The notes beneath the pieces were generated by a model that worked only from the letters and a program-made list of their open reading frames with translations, made no database searches and had not been told where the DNA came from. Shown piece by piece: positions 50,658 through 60,422 of a DNA stretch of 64,000 nucleotides. Location of the stretch: contig NZ_BMZR01000001.1 of the NCBI RefSeq assembly GCF_014652895.1, forward strand, positions 496,001-560,000, read 5' to 3'. Numbering within the stretch: position 1 is the stretch's first letter; each line of letters opens with the position of its first letter. The stretch is from Psychrobacter glaciei (GTDB lineage Bacteria > Pseudomonadota > Gammaproteobacteria > Pseudomonadales > Moraxellaceae). The translations under genes were made by a program, and so were the position numbers.

Positions 50658-50726
50658 GCTACTTTCCTTGTTTGGCTGCAATTTATCTTATTTTAAGCCT
50701 TACCGTTTAAATGGTGACACGCCATA
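50573..50726. mobile_element. MITE family 1 copy (154 bp) inserted in the 3' end of the ThrH-like gene
   Basis: Starts TAGGGCGTGTCCTCAATCT and ends TGGTGACACGCCATA. The body matches the copies at 22082 and 32563 but is about 20 bp shorter and more diverged at the right end. TA at both edges. The ThrH-like stop codon lies inside it. Confidence 0.85.
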
Positions 50727-50748
50727 GCATTGACCGAATCTTATATAT

Positions 50749-53700
50749 TTAAGCGTCAGTCTCCGTTTCACTATCTATATTGGCATCAATGTTAGCTTCA
50801 ATATCGATCTGTGGTGCATCAACAGTCGTGACGACTCTAGATTCAACATACGAGCTGCTATATGCTGTGTCGGTAGTGATTGGATAAATCTCTAAACGTT
50901 CCAATTCTGCTAATAAATCTTGGATAACTTCATCTTTACGGGTTACAAAAGTGGAGGCAAAGCAGCGCCAGAATTTCCAGCCAGCACGCTCCAAAATACG
51001 CTGACGTTGCATATCGCTGTCCCATTTGTCAGGCCCATGATATCTATCGCCATCACATTCAATGGCTAGACTGTTGTCGTTTTCACCTTCGACAACCATA
51101 TCGATTCGATATGCACCAGCCTTAACCTGCGGAACCACTCGATAGCCTCTCTCAACCAAAAGATCAAAGACTTCTGTTTCAAAAAGTGACTCACACTTAT
51201 CACGCAAATCAGAGACTTCTTCTTCATCTTGCATGAAAGGGGCTTGAAAATGTTTGATAAGCTCTGCTCGGTAGTAATCAGCTTGGCTAAGCTCATCCAG
51301 TTCAATACTGCGTACCAAATACATTCTATCGCGCGCTCTTGAAGCAGCGACATTCATACGCTGGGCGAAAGTGTCTCTCGTTTGTGCATGGGCCGCTCCG
51401 GGTGCCACCACCAATGACAAAAACATGATATCGCGCTCTTTACCCTGAAAGGTTCTGGCGTCACCGCAAGCAATGTCAAAAGCAGTCATTACTGCTTCAT
51501 CCAACTCTTTATTGAGTATCTCCATAATATTATGCGCTTGCTTATTGCCTAGCAATGAGACAACACCAATGGTTTTACCTTTGTAAGCTGGATCAGAGAC
51601 GAGGGTTTTGATTTCATCGACAATAAATCTGACTTCTGATGGGTTAATATCAGAGCCTTTAAGACGATAGCCATCGGTGACATAAATATCAATCAATGGC
51701 GGGTCCAAGCGCTCTGAGGGCTTGGCTTTACGTAAAGGTATCAGCTCATGATTGTAAAACTCACGCTTTGAGAATTCAATGATAGGTGCCACACTACGAA
51801 AATGTTCTTTTAACATCACACTGCTATCTGCAAAAACGACTTTGAATAAATCGTAGATTGAACGATCAGGTGACATTTGTGAGCGATAAACAGGGACTTG
51901 GTTGCTCAGATACTGTGACATCAGATTGCGAATTTTTTCGATATCGAGACCGACACCTTCTGGTGACACTTGCTTATCGTCACCAACGATTAGAACTTTC
52001 TTGGCTCTCATGATTGCTGGCAACGCCGTTAAATCAGACTGGGACGCTTCATCGATGATAACCAAGTCAAAACTGCCAAATTCTGCTGGTAAGGATTCAG
52101 AAATACGATAATGCGGCATAATCCAACACGGGATAGCAGCACTTGCTCCCGCAGAGGCTTCGCGGGCTTCACGGCGGTAATAATGCGCGCCTTTTCCCGT
52201 TCCTTTACCGATACGCATAATGGCAGAGCGATATTTTTCTAAAGATGCTCTTACGTTTGGTGTCGCATTTTCTGCAACTTTTAGCCATGCTCTTTTGGTG
52301 ATGGCTTCTTGATAGAGTCGTGCCAGATTTACTTCTAAATTGCCACGAGTTTTTGCCAGTTGAACCAATTCCTTGCGACCATCGATACTGTCGATAAAGC
52401 TTGTCAGTCTACCAATTCGCCAAATCTGCTGCCAGTTATCAGGCAGTAAGTCGTCAGGTTGCAAGTTATCTGATGCCAAGGTGTCTTGAGAATTATTATG
52501 AAGTTCAAAACGTAATTTTTTTGCCCAAAGTGGTGCACCGTTATCTTCAATGAGTTGGGTAACGTCAGCGACTGTCTGTAAGTCTGTTGCAAGGTTATTC
52601 ACGCGTTGCAGCTCATTTAACAGCTCTTGATAGTCTGTTTGTAGTCGATCATCAGATAAACTCGGATCACCAATCTTTTGAGTGACAAATGCCGCCATTT
52701 TTTCACTGATATTGCCTTTACAGTCAGCGAGGTTATTAAGTAATGTCTCTTTTAACGTGAGACTTTCAGACAGATTATGTCTCTTTAAGTGTTGTTTAAG
52801 AACACTTTCAATCTCAGCCAACATATCTGTGTCATACGATGCTGCAGAAATAACATCCCAATCTATGAATATAGTGCTTAACGCCTGCTTGATGCTGTGC
52901 TGCAAGTGGTTACTAGCAATGATTTCATCATATAGATGAACGGCTGAATGTAACGCAGACAGATTATTAGGCGCCACCTCAAATATTGGTAAGGACAGCT
53001 CATTTGATAGGGCATTCCAGCGAAGGATAAGCGTTTGAGCTTTTTTTCTAAACGTTATAAAGCTGGATATATACTGCCAATCTGCCGTACTTGATGGTGC
53101 TGATGAGACTATCGTAATAGACTCAAGGCTTTTCTTCTCAGCAGACTTACCAAAAATCCCAGCGAGACCAAATGGTTTTTTGCCTTCAGATAGGTTTTGA
53201 ACCGCGTCAACGAGCTCTGGATTTTTATCAAAATCATCAGTCATTGTAATAGGTTTGGTTAAATAAATAGTTCTCTCATCAAAAAGCACTTTGATTTCAT
53301 CGTTCAGTATAGTGAGATGGCCGATGATGTCTTGCTTAGTCTCATTAGCTAAATGCTGCTGAATATCCGTCGTCCAGCTCTGTTCAGCAGTTGCAATTTT
53401 TTGCAGCAGACCAGTTAAACGAGATGTATGAGAAGCGACTTCTTGAGCAATATCTATCGTGCTAGCACTGTCATTGATTAAGCTTGGTAGCGCTCCTTGC
53501 TTTTCAGACTCCTGCGACTCATTGAGGTAACTTAAATCCATATGAAGTTGCTTTATAGCGTTGGTAGGCGGCAGGTCTGCAACAGCAGGAATTTTTTTAT
53601 TAAAATAACTCAAATCATGGCCGAGGTTTACTCTTGCGTCTTTTAGCGCTGTGATATCAGCATGAGTAAATCGAGGCTTAAAGTTCTCTTCTATACCCAA

Positions 53701-55449
53701 CTTATCGGGAAAACTTTCGATAAGCTGTCTGTTTTGAGCCACTTCAGTCGCGGCATCTATAGGCTTGATCGTTTCATTATCGATAGTAATATCATCAAGG
53801 TTTAACCTTGCCCAAGCCGTAATTTTATGGTCAGTGCTGGCTAACTGTGCATGGATGGTATCGATTTGATTATCAAACATGAGGATGTCTTTTTTGTAGG
53901 CCTCGCGATTGATACTAGATACTTCGCTCGATATTTTTTTGATGGTATGTTCAAACTGCTTTAAACCTTCGTTTTCACTGGTCAGCAGGCTAACAGCGAG
54001 CGGGCGAATAGATTCAGGCAGTTGTCCTTGTAGTACCTTTAGCGCGGGGTCTTTCATCGACGTGACCAGTACCCGCTTGCCAAGTGCTAAGTAATGACAA
54101 ATGACATTGGCAATAGTATGGGTTTTGCCTGTACCAGGTGGGCCTTGAACGACCACACCATCGTGAACATCCAACTGCTGTATGATTTGTACTTGTTCAT
54201 CATTGAATGCTTTAGGGAAATATAGCTCAGCTGGCGTGTCTGTATAATTTTCACTGCCGCTGACCATAGATAAACCACGATAAGCGGGTAGTATGATTTC
54301 TTTATTTTCTGTAGCAGGCTCGGTCAGCATTGCTATAAGCGCACTTGGTAAATGAAGGTCATCGCTATTTTCAAGCTGAATGGCGAACTTGTCTAAATCT
54401 TGCAAAAATATATTATTGCTTCTAGGACGCGCCATAACAACCCAAGTATCAGTGACGATTAGGTTGTTCTGCGCTTTAGGTATTTTTCGATCATCTGCAC
54501 TAGTATGATCTGGCTGATAAACGCCAGACGAGTCAAGCAAAGTAACAGCTGATTTTAAAATAGGCTCATAGCTACTTGGCAAAAACGGATTTAGTAAAAC
54601 ATCCTCCGATTCATAAAATTGTTTACTGTCTTTTAATAGATTGGCCAAACCTTGGTTCTCATCCATGGAGAAAGGTTCAGTCTCCAGTGTAGAAGGAGAA
54701 GGGTTGGGCTTTATAAGTAAAGCCATTGTCTTTTGGTCTAAGACAATTTCTACAGATTGTGTTAATAATGGATACTTGATTTGCTCGTTGTTCTGTTCAT
54801 TAACAGTATTTTTTCTTATAGCAACACCGACACCCCAAACCAGCTCAAGCGATTCGTCAGCTAGGTTGCCTTGTAGCATTTGATTGAGCTTAAATAACTT
54901 TGCATATAAAGCAATGCTTTGGCGTACAAGCTTCTCTTGCACTAGCCAAGGCTTCCAAATGTTTTTGAGATAATCGTTAAATTCATTTTGCAGGGTTTCT
55001 TTTTCAGAAAAATCTTTTAAATAAACTTCTTTTTCTGATAATTTTTCTTCTATTTCTAATGTCTCATCCTGATGGTTATCCTCGACTTCAAATGGTGTGA
55101 ATGCTTCTTCATGAGCGATAGCAACATCATCTTTTAGGTTTTGTACATTGATTTTTTCTTGCAATAAAGGCTGATCGCCGAATTTTATTGGAAATATTAA
55201 CCAATTTGCTAACAGTGAGCTGCTAGGTTTAGGCGCTGAGTTTTCACGTAACCGTTCTAGACGTAGCCAAACCTCTTCAGAGCTACCATCTATGATATTT
55301 AGGCTGATACCAGGCAGATTTAATACTTGCTCTTCTGTACAAGTGAAGTCACTGTGCTTCGTAAAGTCTTGAGTAGGCGCTTTTTTCATCAAAGCACACT
55401 GTTTGATGAATTCAATCTGAGAGGCCAGTCTTTGTGCGTAAATACTCAT
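50749..55449 (-). CDS. giant SF1 helicase fused to a PD-(D/E)XK (MTES_1575/Vsr-like) nuclease domain
   Basis: A 1566-residue protein. The N-terminal 400 residues match nothing I recognise. A superfamily 1B (Upf1/Dna2-like) helicase follows, with Walker A GPPGTGKT (436-443) and Walker B FDLVIIDEAS (Asp1133-Glu1134), GDDKQVSPEGVG, ARTFQGKERDIMFLS and RMNVAASRARDRMYLV. The 690 residues between Walker A and B hold a long insert predicted helical and coiled. The C-terminus (about 1435-1545) is a nuclease of the MTES_1575/Vsr type: RIDMVVE...LAIECDGDRYH, with Asp1450, Glu1464 and Asp1466 as likely metal ligands. Such fusions occur in bacterial defence and DNA-repair settings; no partner gene is seen on either side. 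All key residues are intact, so it is probably active. Confidence 0.83.
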   Translation of the reverse strand: MSIYAQRLASQIEFIKQCALMKKAPTQDFTKHSDFTCTEEQVLNLPGISLNIIDGSSEEVWLRLERLRENSAPKPSSSLLANWLIFPIKFGDQPLLQEKINVQNLKDDVAIAHEEAFTPFEVEDNHQDETLEIEEKLSEKEVYLKDFSEKETLQNEFNDYLKNIWKPWLVQEKLVRQSIALYAKLFKLNQMLQGNLADESLELVWGVGVAIRKNTVNEQNNEQIKYPLLTQSVEIVLDQKTMALLIKPNPSPSTLETEPFSMDENQGLANLLKDSKQFYESEDVLLNPFLPSSYEPILKSAVTLLDSSGVYQPDHTSADDRKIPKAQNNLIVTDTWVVMARPRSNNIFLQDLDKFAIQLENSDDLHLPSALIAMLTEPATENKEIILPAYRGLSMVSGSENYTDTPAELYFPKAFNDEQVQIIQQLDVHDGVVVQGPPGTGKTHTIANVICHYLALGKRVLVTSMKDPALKVLQGQLPESIRPLAVSLLTSENEGLKQFEHTIKKISSEVSSINREAYKKDILMFDNQIDTIHAQLASTDHKITAWARLNLDDITIDNETIKPIDAATEVAQNRQLIESFPDKLGIEENFKPRFTHADITALKDARVNLGHDLSYFNKKIPAVADLPPTNAIKQLHMDLSYLNESQESEKQGALPSLINDSASTIDIAQEVASHTSRLTGLLQKIATAEQSWTTDIQQHLANETKQDIIGHLTILNDEIKVLFDERTIYLTKPITMTDDFDKNPELVDAVQNLSEGKKPFGLAGIFGKSAEKKSLESITIVSSAPSSTADWQYISSFITFRKKAQTLILRWNALSNELSLPIFEVAPNNLSALHSAVHLYDEIIASNHLQHSIKQALSTIFIDWDVISAASYDTDMLAEIESVLKQHLKRHNLSESLTLKETLLNNLADCKGNISEKMAAFVTQKIGDPSLSDDRLQTDYQELLNELQRVNNLATDLQTVADVTQLIEDNGAPLWAKKLRFELHNNSQDTLASDNLQPDDLLPDNWQQIWRIGRLTSFIDSIDGRKELVQLAKTRGNLEVNLARLYQEAITKRAWLKVAENATPNVRASLEKYRSAIMRIGKGTGKGAHYYRREAREASAGASAAIPCWIMPHYRISESLPAEFGSFDLVIIDEASQSDLTALPAIMRAKKVLIVGDDKQVSPEGVGLDIEKIRNLMSQYLSNQVPVYRSQMSPDRSIYDLFKVVFADSSVMLKEHFRSVAPIIEFSKREFYNHELIPLRKAKPSERLDPPLIDIYVTDGYRLKGSDINPSEVRFIVDEIKTLVSDPAYKGKTIGVVSLLGNKQAHNIMEILNKELDEAVMTAFDIACGDARTFQGKERDIMFLSLVVAPGAAHAQTRDTFAQRMNVAASRARDRMYLVRSIELDELSQADYYRAELIKHFQAPFMQDEEEVSDLRDKCESLFETEVFDLLVERGYRVVPQVKAGAYRIDMVVEGENDNSLAIECDGDRYHGPDKWDSDMQRQRILERAGWKFWRCFASTFVTRKDEVIQDLLAELERLEIYPITTDTAYSSSYVESRVVTTVDAPQIDIEANIDANIDSETETDA

Positions 55450-55971
55450 TTATTAAATCTTCCAAATCATCAAAAATATTAGCGATTACTTCACTGAAAA
55501 CACAAAGACCAAACTATAGCACAGAAATTAATGTCACTACCTAGGAGGTGTTCAAATTGGTATTCATAGAAAAGTTGTCCAAAAAGATAGTTAAAAAGTT
55601 GATTAAAATTGATTAAGGAAAGTGACGAGCCGGTGTGGTGATGATAGATTAATAACAGATGCAATTTCCACTGACTAAACTTTCTACGTAACTTTCTACG
55701 TAACTTTCTAAGCAACTTGCTACTCATGACTTTAAAGATGCCTTAATTCATTAGATATATTTTCGTATAACCCGTCAATGACCACTTAATTGCCACGTTA
55801 TTCCATTTAAAAATACCTATCTAGCGAATATATAACTAAAAGTATTAGATAACAAAAAAGTCCGTCAGATAAGGGTTTAAAATTTGTCCTAATGCGTTAC
55901 TATTACCACCTAATTCTGTTAGACCCTTATATTTGATACTCTGTATTAACACCCTAAAAAAAGGATAGGTT
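55450..55971. other. 522-bp gap with a 12-bp tandem repeat
   Basis: No credible gene. AACTTTCTACGT occurs twice and AACTTTCTAAGC once in tandem at 55678-55713. The promoters of the helicase-nuclease gene (left) and dadA-like gene (right) should lie here; none is clear enough to call. Confidence 0.6.
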
Positions 55972-57222
55972 ATGCGCTATGAAGTGATCGTTATCGGTGC
56001 AGGCATGGTTGGCACCTCAGTTGCGTGGCATCTACAAAAAAATAGTTCACAAGTATTGATGCTAGACAAGAAACTGCCGGGTTCAGAGACCTCTTATGGT
56101 AATGCTGGATTGATTCAGCGTGAAGCCATTCATACCCATCCTTTTCCTCGTCAGTTGACTGAGATGATCAGAGTATTACCGAACCAAGGCACTGACATTC
56201 GCTATCGCATACCAGCGATTCTGCGTTACCATCAAGCGCTATTACAGTACTGGAAATACTCTGTACCTGCGACTGTCAAACAAATCGAATCAGAGTGGCA
56301 GACGCTGATCGCGCATTGTACTAGTGAGCATCAGACAATGATTTCAGCATCTGGTGCTGACGAGCTCATCACGCGTGATGGCTGGTTACAGTTGCATCGT
56401 TCTGAAGAGACGTTTAAAGAAGCACAAGCGTCAGCCATTGATGCTCGCAACCAAGGTGTTGAACATAACGTCCTAAACCTTAAAGAACTAAAAGCAATGG
56501 AACCTAGTGCCAATTTTGAAGGTTTCGTTGGAGCGATTCATTGGAAGAACTCTTGGCAAGTATCGAACCCAAGCTCGCTAGTCAAAGCGTATGCGAAAAA
56601 CTTCCAAGAGATGGGCGGCACTATCAAAGAAAGCGATGTCAAAGAAATCGTACAAGACGGCGAAGGTTGGAAAGTTATCACTGATAACGATACGTACTAT
56701 AGTGATAAATTGGTCATCGCCGCGGGTCCTTGGTCGAACGACTTGATTAAACCACTTGGTTATAATCTGCCATTATTCCCAATGCGTGGCTATCATCAGC
56801 ATTTCAAAGTGACGGAAAAAAACACCATCAATCACAGTATGTTTGATATGGACAAAGGCTTTGTGATGGGGCCGATGCAGCAAGGTATCCGTATCACGAC
56901 GGGCGCTGAGATGACGACGATGGATGCGCCAAAGAATTTTGGACAATTAAAAACCGTATTGAAGCTGGCTCGTAAAATCTTACCATTAGAAGACGCGGTA
57001 GAATCTGAAGCGTGGGCAGGATCACGTCCTTGTATGCCAGATATGAAGCCAGTTATTGGTCCTGCGGATAAGCATGACAAATTATGGTTTGCGTTTGGTC
57101 ATAGTCATCAGGGCTTCACTTTAGGGCCTATGACAGGGCGTCTCGTTGAAGAGATGATTCATGACAAGCCGTTATTGGTAGATGTTGCGCCATTTAGCGC
57201 CCAGCGTTTTTCGAAAAAATAG
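55972..57222 (+). CDS. DadA-like FAD-dependent D-amino-acid dehydrogenase
   Basis: Oxidoreductase of 416 residues. The FAD-binding motif VIVIGAGMVGTSVAWHLQ is at the N-terminus; GNAGLIQREA and, near the C-terminus, WAGSRPCMPDMKPVIG and FAFGHSHQGFTLGPMTGRLV match DadA and related amino-acid oxidases. It should oxidise D-amino acids (or a related amine) to imino acids at the membrane. AAGGAT lies 5 nt before the ATG. The next gene, 53 nt on, is a RidA-type imine deaminase that would act on the product. Substrate not determined. Confidence 0.87.
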   Translation: MRYEVIVIGAGMVGTSVAWHLQKNSSQVLMLDKKLPGSETSYGNAGLIQREAIHTHPFPRQLTEMIRVLPNQGTDIRYRIPAILRYHQALLQYWKYSVPATVKQIESEWQTLIAHCTSEHQTMISASGADELITRDGWLQLHRSEETFKEAQASAIDARNQGVEHNVLNLKELKAMEPSANFEGFVGAIHWKNSWQVSNPSSLVKAYAKNFQEMGGTIKESDVKEIVQDGEGWKVITDNDTYYSDKLVIAAGPWSNDLIKPLGYNLPLFPMRGYHQHFKVTEKNTINHSMFDMDKGFVMGPMQQGIRITTGAEMTTMDAPKNFGQLKTVLKLARKILPLEDAVESEAWAGSRPCMPDMKPVIGPADKHDKLWFAFGHSHQGFTLGPMTGRLVEEMIHDKPLLVDVAPFSAQRFSKK

Positions 57223-57275
57223 TGCATTTGATAGATTTAGCACAGACTTAAATCAATAATTTGAAGGTATATAAA

Positions 57276-57617
57276 ATGATCAAAAAACTACACAGCACTC
57301 AACGCATGAGCAGAATTGTCGTCCACAACCAGACCGTATATTTATGTGGTCAAGTGGGCAACGCAGAAGACGATATCAAAGCACAAACTTTGACGTGTTT
57401 AGAAAAAATCCAAACGCTGCTAGAAGAAGTCGGTAGTGATAAATCAAAACTACTATCAGTGACGGTTTGGATCAAAGACATGGCGGATTTTGCAGCAATG
57501 AATGAAGTCTATGATAAATGGTTTGAAGGCATTCAGCCTCCAGCCCGTGCTTGTGGCGAGTCAGCACTAGCACGTCCTGAGCTATTAGTTGAGATGATCG
57601 CTATCGCTGCTGAGTAG
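57276..57617 (+). CDS. RidA-family reactive-imine deaminase
   Basis: Small trimeric protein (113 residues) that hydrolyses reactive enamine/imine intermediates. Marks: VYLCGQVGN, LLSVTVWIKDMADFAAMNEVYDKWF and the PPARACGESALARPELLVEMIAIA end with the substrate-binding Arg. ATG at 57276, with GAAGG 8 nt upstream, is preferred to the in-frame TTG at 57261. It follows the DadA-like gene by 53 nt; together they form a D-amino-acid oxidation unit. A terminator follows. Confidence 0.9.
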   Translation: MIKKLHSTQRMSRIVVHNQTVYLCGQVGNAEDDIKAQTLTCLEKIQTLLEEVGSDKSKLLSVTVWIKDMADFAAMNEVYDKWFEGIQPPARACGESALARPELLVEMIAIAAE

Positions 57618-57645
57618 TAGACTGAACGTAGTATTTATATTAAAT

Positions 57646-57680
57646 AAAAAGGACATGATAGCGATATCATGTCCTTTTTT
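57646..57680. terminator. terminator after the ridA-type gene
   Basis: AAAAAGGACATGATA pairs perfectly with TATCATGTCCTTTTT around GCGA, with a T-run on the plus strand. Confidence 0.92.
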
Positions 57681-57865
57681 ATGCTGTGCTCAATATGTAG
57701 TCAGTGAAAAGTAATATCAGCAGTATCGTAGTGTTTTTGGGGTATTTTTACTATATAAAAGAGTGACAGCATTAGCCTCGCTTGAAGTATTACATCTACA
57801 CTCGGTCGCCTTGTATTTCTTTTAAATTGGATGGACTGCATGCTTAACTATCCAGGCTTAATAAA

Positions 57866-57895
57866 AAACCCAAGCCTACAATTAGGCTTGGGTTT
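57866..57895 (-). terminator. terminator of the DUF3144 gene
   Basis: AAACCCAAGCCTA pairs with TAGGCTTGGGTTT around CAAT; on the minus strand a T-run follows. A second perfect 11-bp hairpin (57921-57947) lies between it and the gene. Confidence 0.85.
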
Positions 57896-57920
57896 AATGT
57901 TTAATGATCTTTAAGCCTGC

Positions 57921-57947
57921 CTTAAAGCATAATTGCTATGCTTTAAG
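57921..57947. other. perfect 11-bp hairpin after the DUF3144 gene
   Basis: CTTAAAGCATA and TATGCTTTAAG flank a 5-nt loop, 13 nt downstream of the stop codon on the minus strand. Possibly a 3' stabilising or auxiliary termination stem. Confidence 0.6.
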
Positions 57948-57960
57948 TGTTTAAAAAGAC

Positions 57961-58332
57961 TTATTTAGCGACTTTATCATCTTGATTTAGCTGAACGTAT
58001 TTATCAAAGTTTTGTGCATAATCGGTTAAGTTGTCGCTTAGCATTTGGCGATATTGTTTGACATAGAACTCGACAATATCGTCTTTTTCTTTGGCAAAGT
58101 CGTCACCTTTTACAAAGCCAATAGACGCAACTGACGCGCTATAACGTGCGGCAGCATACAACAAAGACGCGCCTACTTGACCTGAATGAGCATCAGAACC
58201 CAACTGACTGTTGGCGATACCGATGATGGCATCTGCACGTTGATAAAACGCCTGCATTTCAGGGGTGATTTCAACGCTAGCATCAACATTGCTGTCTTGA
58301 ATGTTGTTATCTTGAATATTGTCTTGAGACAT
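57961..58332 (-). CDS. DUF3144 family protein
   Basis: Small cytoplasmic protein (123 residues), mostly helical, with no signal peptide or membrane segment. The middle (FYQRADAIIGIANSQLGSDAHSGQVGASLLYAAARYSA) matches the DUF3144 pattern. The N-terminal 20 residues carry an Asp-Asn-Ile-Gln repeat. AGGAGT lies about 6 nt before the ATG on the minus strand. Function unknown. Two hairpins follow the gene. metK lies 84 nt upstream on the same strand. Confidence 0.75.
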   Translation of the reverse strand: MSQDNIQDNNIQDSNVDASVEITPEMQAFYQRADAIIGIANSQLGSDAHSGQVGASLLYAAARYSASVASIGFVKGDDFAKEKDDIVEFYVKQYRQMLSDNLTDYAQNFDKYVQLNQDDKVAK

Positions 58333-58416
58333 AAGCGACTCCTAATAAGTATCGGTAATTTTAGATTTATAAAGACGGTCTGTTTATAAGAGACTAAGGG
58401 ACATAACGTGGTATTT

Positions 58417-59583
58417 TTACAAGCCTGCGTCTGCTTTTAAGATTTCAGCTTTGTCCGTTTTTTCCCACGTAAAGGCAGTTTCAGAGCCGGGACGACCGAA
58501 ATGCCCAAACGTCGCAGTCTGCTGATACATAGGTTGCAATAAGTTCAGCATACGGGTAATGCCATAAGGGCGCAGATCAAAATGGGTACGAATCAGGCGA
58601 ATGATCTCGTCATGGCTGATGTTGCTGGTACCAAAGGTGTTGACCGAGATAGATGTCGGTTCAGCGACCCCAATGGCATAGCTCACTTGCACTTCACAGC
58701 GATCAGCCAGCCCAGCAGCGACGATGTTTTTGGCAACATAACGCACAGCATAAGCAGCGCTGCGATCTACTTTTGAAGGGTCTTTGCCACTAAAGGCACC
58801 GCCGCCATGACGTGCCATGCCACCATAAGTATCAACGATGATTTTACGACCTGTCAATCCAGCATCACCAACCGGCCCACCAATGACAAATTTGCCCGTG
58901 GGATTGATGTGGTAGCGTGTGCCAGCATGCAGTAGGTCTGCTGGCAATACTTGCTTAATGATAGATTCCATAATCGCTTCTTGCAAATCTGCTTGCGAGA
59001 TACTGGGATCATGCTGGGTCGATAGAACGACAGCATCGATAGCAACGGGACGAGTGCCATCATATTTTAAGGTAACTTGCGCCTTGGCATCGGGACGCAA
59101 CCATGGCAGATCACCAGCGCGGCGTAGCTCAGACTGACGCTCCATCAAGCGATGAGCATATTCAATAGCGGCCGGCATCAATACTTCAGTCTCGTTGCTG
59201 GCGTAGCCAAACATCAAGCCTTGATCGCCTGCACCTTGCTCTTCAGGATCGCTACGATCGACACCTTGGGCAATTTCTGGAGATTGCTTACCCAGCATGT
59301 TAATAACCGCACACGTCTCGCCATCAAAACCCAAGTCAGAATGGTGATAACCGATACCGTTGACAGTATCACGCACGATACGTTCGACGTCGATATTTGC
59401 CGTTGTGGTCACTTCACCAGCCAATATCACGGCACCGGTTTTAACCAAGGTTTCGCAGGCAACGCGGGCATGGAGATCTTCACGTAAGATGGCATCAAGA
59501 ATAGCGTCTGAGATTTGGTCAGCCATTTTATCAGGATGGCCTTCGCTCACAGATTCTGAGGTAAATAAGTTGTATTCGCGCAT
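58417..59583 (-). CDS. metK: S-adenosylmethionine synthase
   Basis: Makes S-adenosylmethionine from methionine and ATP. The 388-residue protein (start [19 protein letters not shown]) has [30 protein letters not shown], the [19 protein letters not shown] loop and the C-terminal TAFTWEKTD. Start 59583 is chosen by homology; seven further codons upstream from a TTG are unlikely. No SAM riboswitch or MetJ box was recognised upstream. Confidence 0.97.
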   Translation of the reverse strand: MREYNLFTSESVSEGHPDKMADQISDAILDAILREDLHARVACETLVKTGAVILAGEVTTTANIDVERIVRDTVNGIGYHHSDLGFDGETCAVINMLGKQSPEIAQGVDRSDPEEQGAGDQGLMFGYASNETEVLMPAAIEYAHRLMERQSELRRAGDLPWLRPDAKAQVTLKYDGTRPVAIDAVVLSTQHDPSISQADLQEAIMESIIKQVLPADLLHAGTRYHINPTGKFVIGGPVGDAGLTGRKIIVDTYGGMARHGGGAFSGKDPSKVDRSAAYAVRYVAKNIVAAGLADRCEVQVSYAIGVAEPTSISVNTFGTSNISHDEIIRLIRTHFDLRPYGITRMLNLLQPMYQQTATFGHFGRPGSETAFTWEKTDKAEILKADAGL

Positions 59584-59750
59584 AGTTGGATCGCTTAATG
59601 GCAAGGACTGTAATCTATAAACTCAGTCAGGATTAAATGTTAACGGAAAAATAAGGCAAAATTGAATCAAAAAATTATGACATTTTACCGTGAATCGAGT
59701 TAAAACTCTAGCGATGGATAGTATTATGAAGTAACTGGGCATGGATTGGA

Positions 59751-60347
59751 TTAACCATGGTAAAAGTCATCAATATCGCTATTTTCTTGCCAGCGATATT
59801 CAGTATAGTTAGCGATCTGATGAGCCGTCTCTATGTCATGTCTGTCAGCGATAAAGCCAAGCGCCATATCCATACCAGCACTAACCCCTGAAGAAGTATA
59901 AAACTTGCCGTCTACGACCCAGCGCGCTTGCTCTACCCAATCAACTTTATCAGACTGCGTTATTACCCATTGCCATGAGAGCTTATTAGACGTTGCACGC
60001 TTGCCATCCAAAACACCAGCTTTAGCCAATAATGCGCTACCCGTACAAACGCTAAGCGCCCAATCAGCGTGTTCAACCAGTGTGGTAAGCACCTGCAAAA
60101 ACGGTCTATGATTGATCTGCTGGCGAGTACCCATTCCGCCAACCATCAATACAATATCAGTCTGATACGCCAATTCTGTGACAGCAATCGTTTGCATCGC
60201 AACGCCATGTTTACTGTGAATGATACCACCACTTAGCGAGGCAAATTGCAGACGATAATGCTCAGGCAAGCAGCCAAACATCTCGATAGGTCCAAATAGA
60301 TCCAAGGTCTCAAAATCGTCAAATAGTAGGGCGGTCAGCGTATGCAT
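59751..60347 (-). CDS. DJ-1/PfpI-family protein (isonitrile hydratase-like)
   Basis: Class I amidotransferase-fold protein of 198 residues. The nucleophile elbow is WALSVCTGSALLAKAGVLDGKRAT, with Cys in the Cys-Thr-Gly context of the InhA-like subgroup; GVSAGMDMALGFIAD follows. The family includes isonitrile hydratase, proteases and chaperones, so the reaction is not sure. GAGGAAG lies 5 nt before the ATG on the minus strand. No functional partner is evident. Confidence 0.85.
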   Translation of the reverse strand: MHTLTALLFDDFETLDLFGPIEMFGCLPEHYRLQFASLSGGIIHSKHGVAMQTIAVTELAYQTDIVLMVGGMGTRQQINHRPFLQVLTTLVEHADWALSVCTGSALLAKAGVLDGKRATSNKLSWQWVITQSDKVDWVEQARWVVDGKFYTSSGVSAGMDMALGFIADRHDIETAHQIANYTEYRWQENSDIDDFYHG

Positions 60348-60422
60348 TGGGCTTCCTCAATTCTAAATAAAGAGTGGTTGTAATCCTGAAAACTATAATT
60401 CTAAAAGCTACAGTCCTTAAAA

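Noticed and set aside
55491-55727. 78-codon ORF on the minus strand upstream of the helicase-nuclease gene
   Set aside because: Its N-terminus is made by the 12-bp tandem repeat (LRRKLRRK) and there is no ribosome-binding site; probably spurious.
59584-59750. A SAM riboswitch upstream of metK
   Set aside because: The 167-nt gap lacks the conserved cores and stems of the known SAM riboswitch classes, and no MetJ-type repeats are visible.
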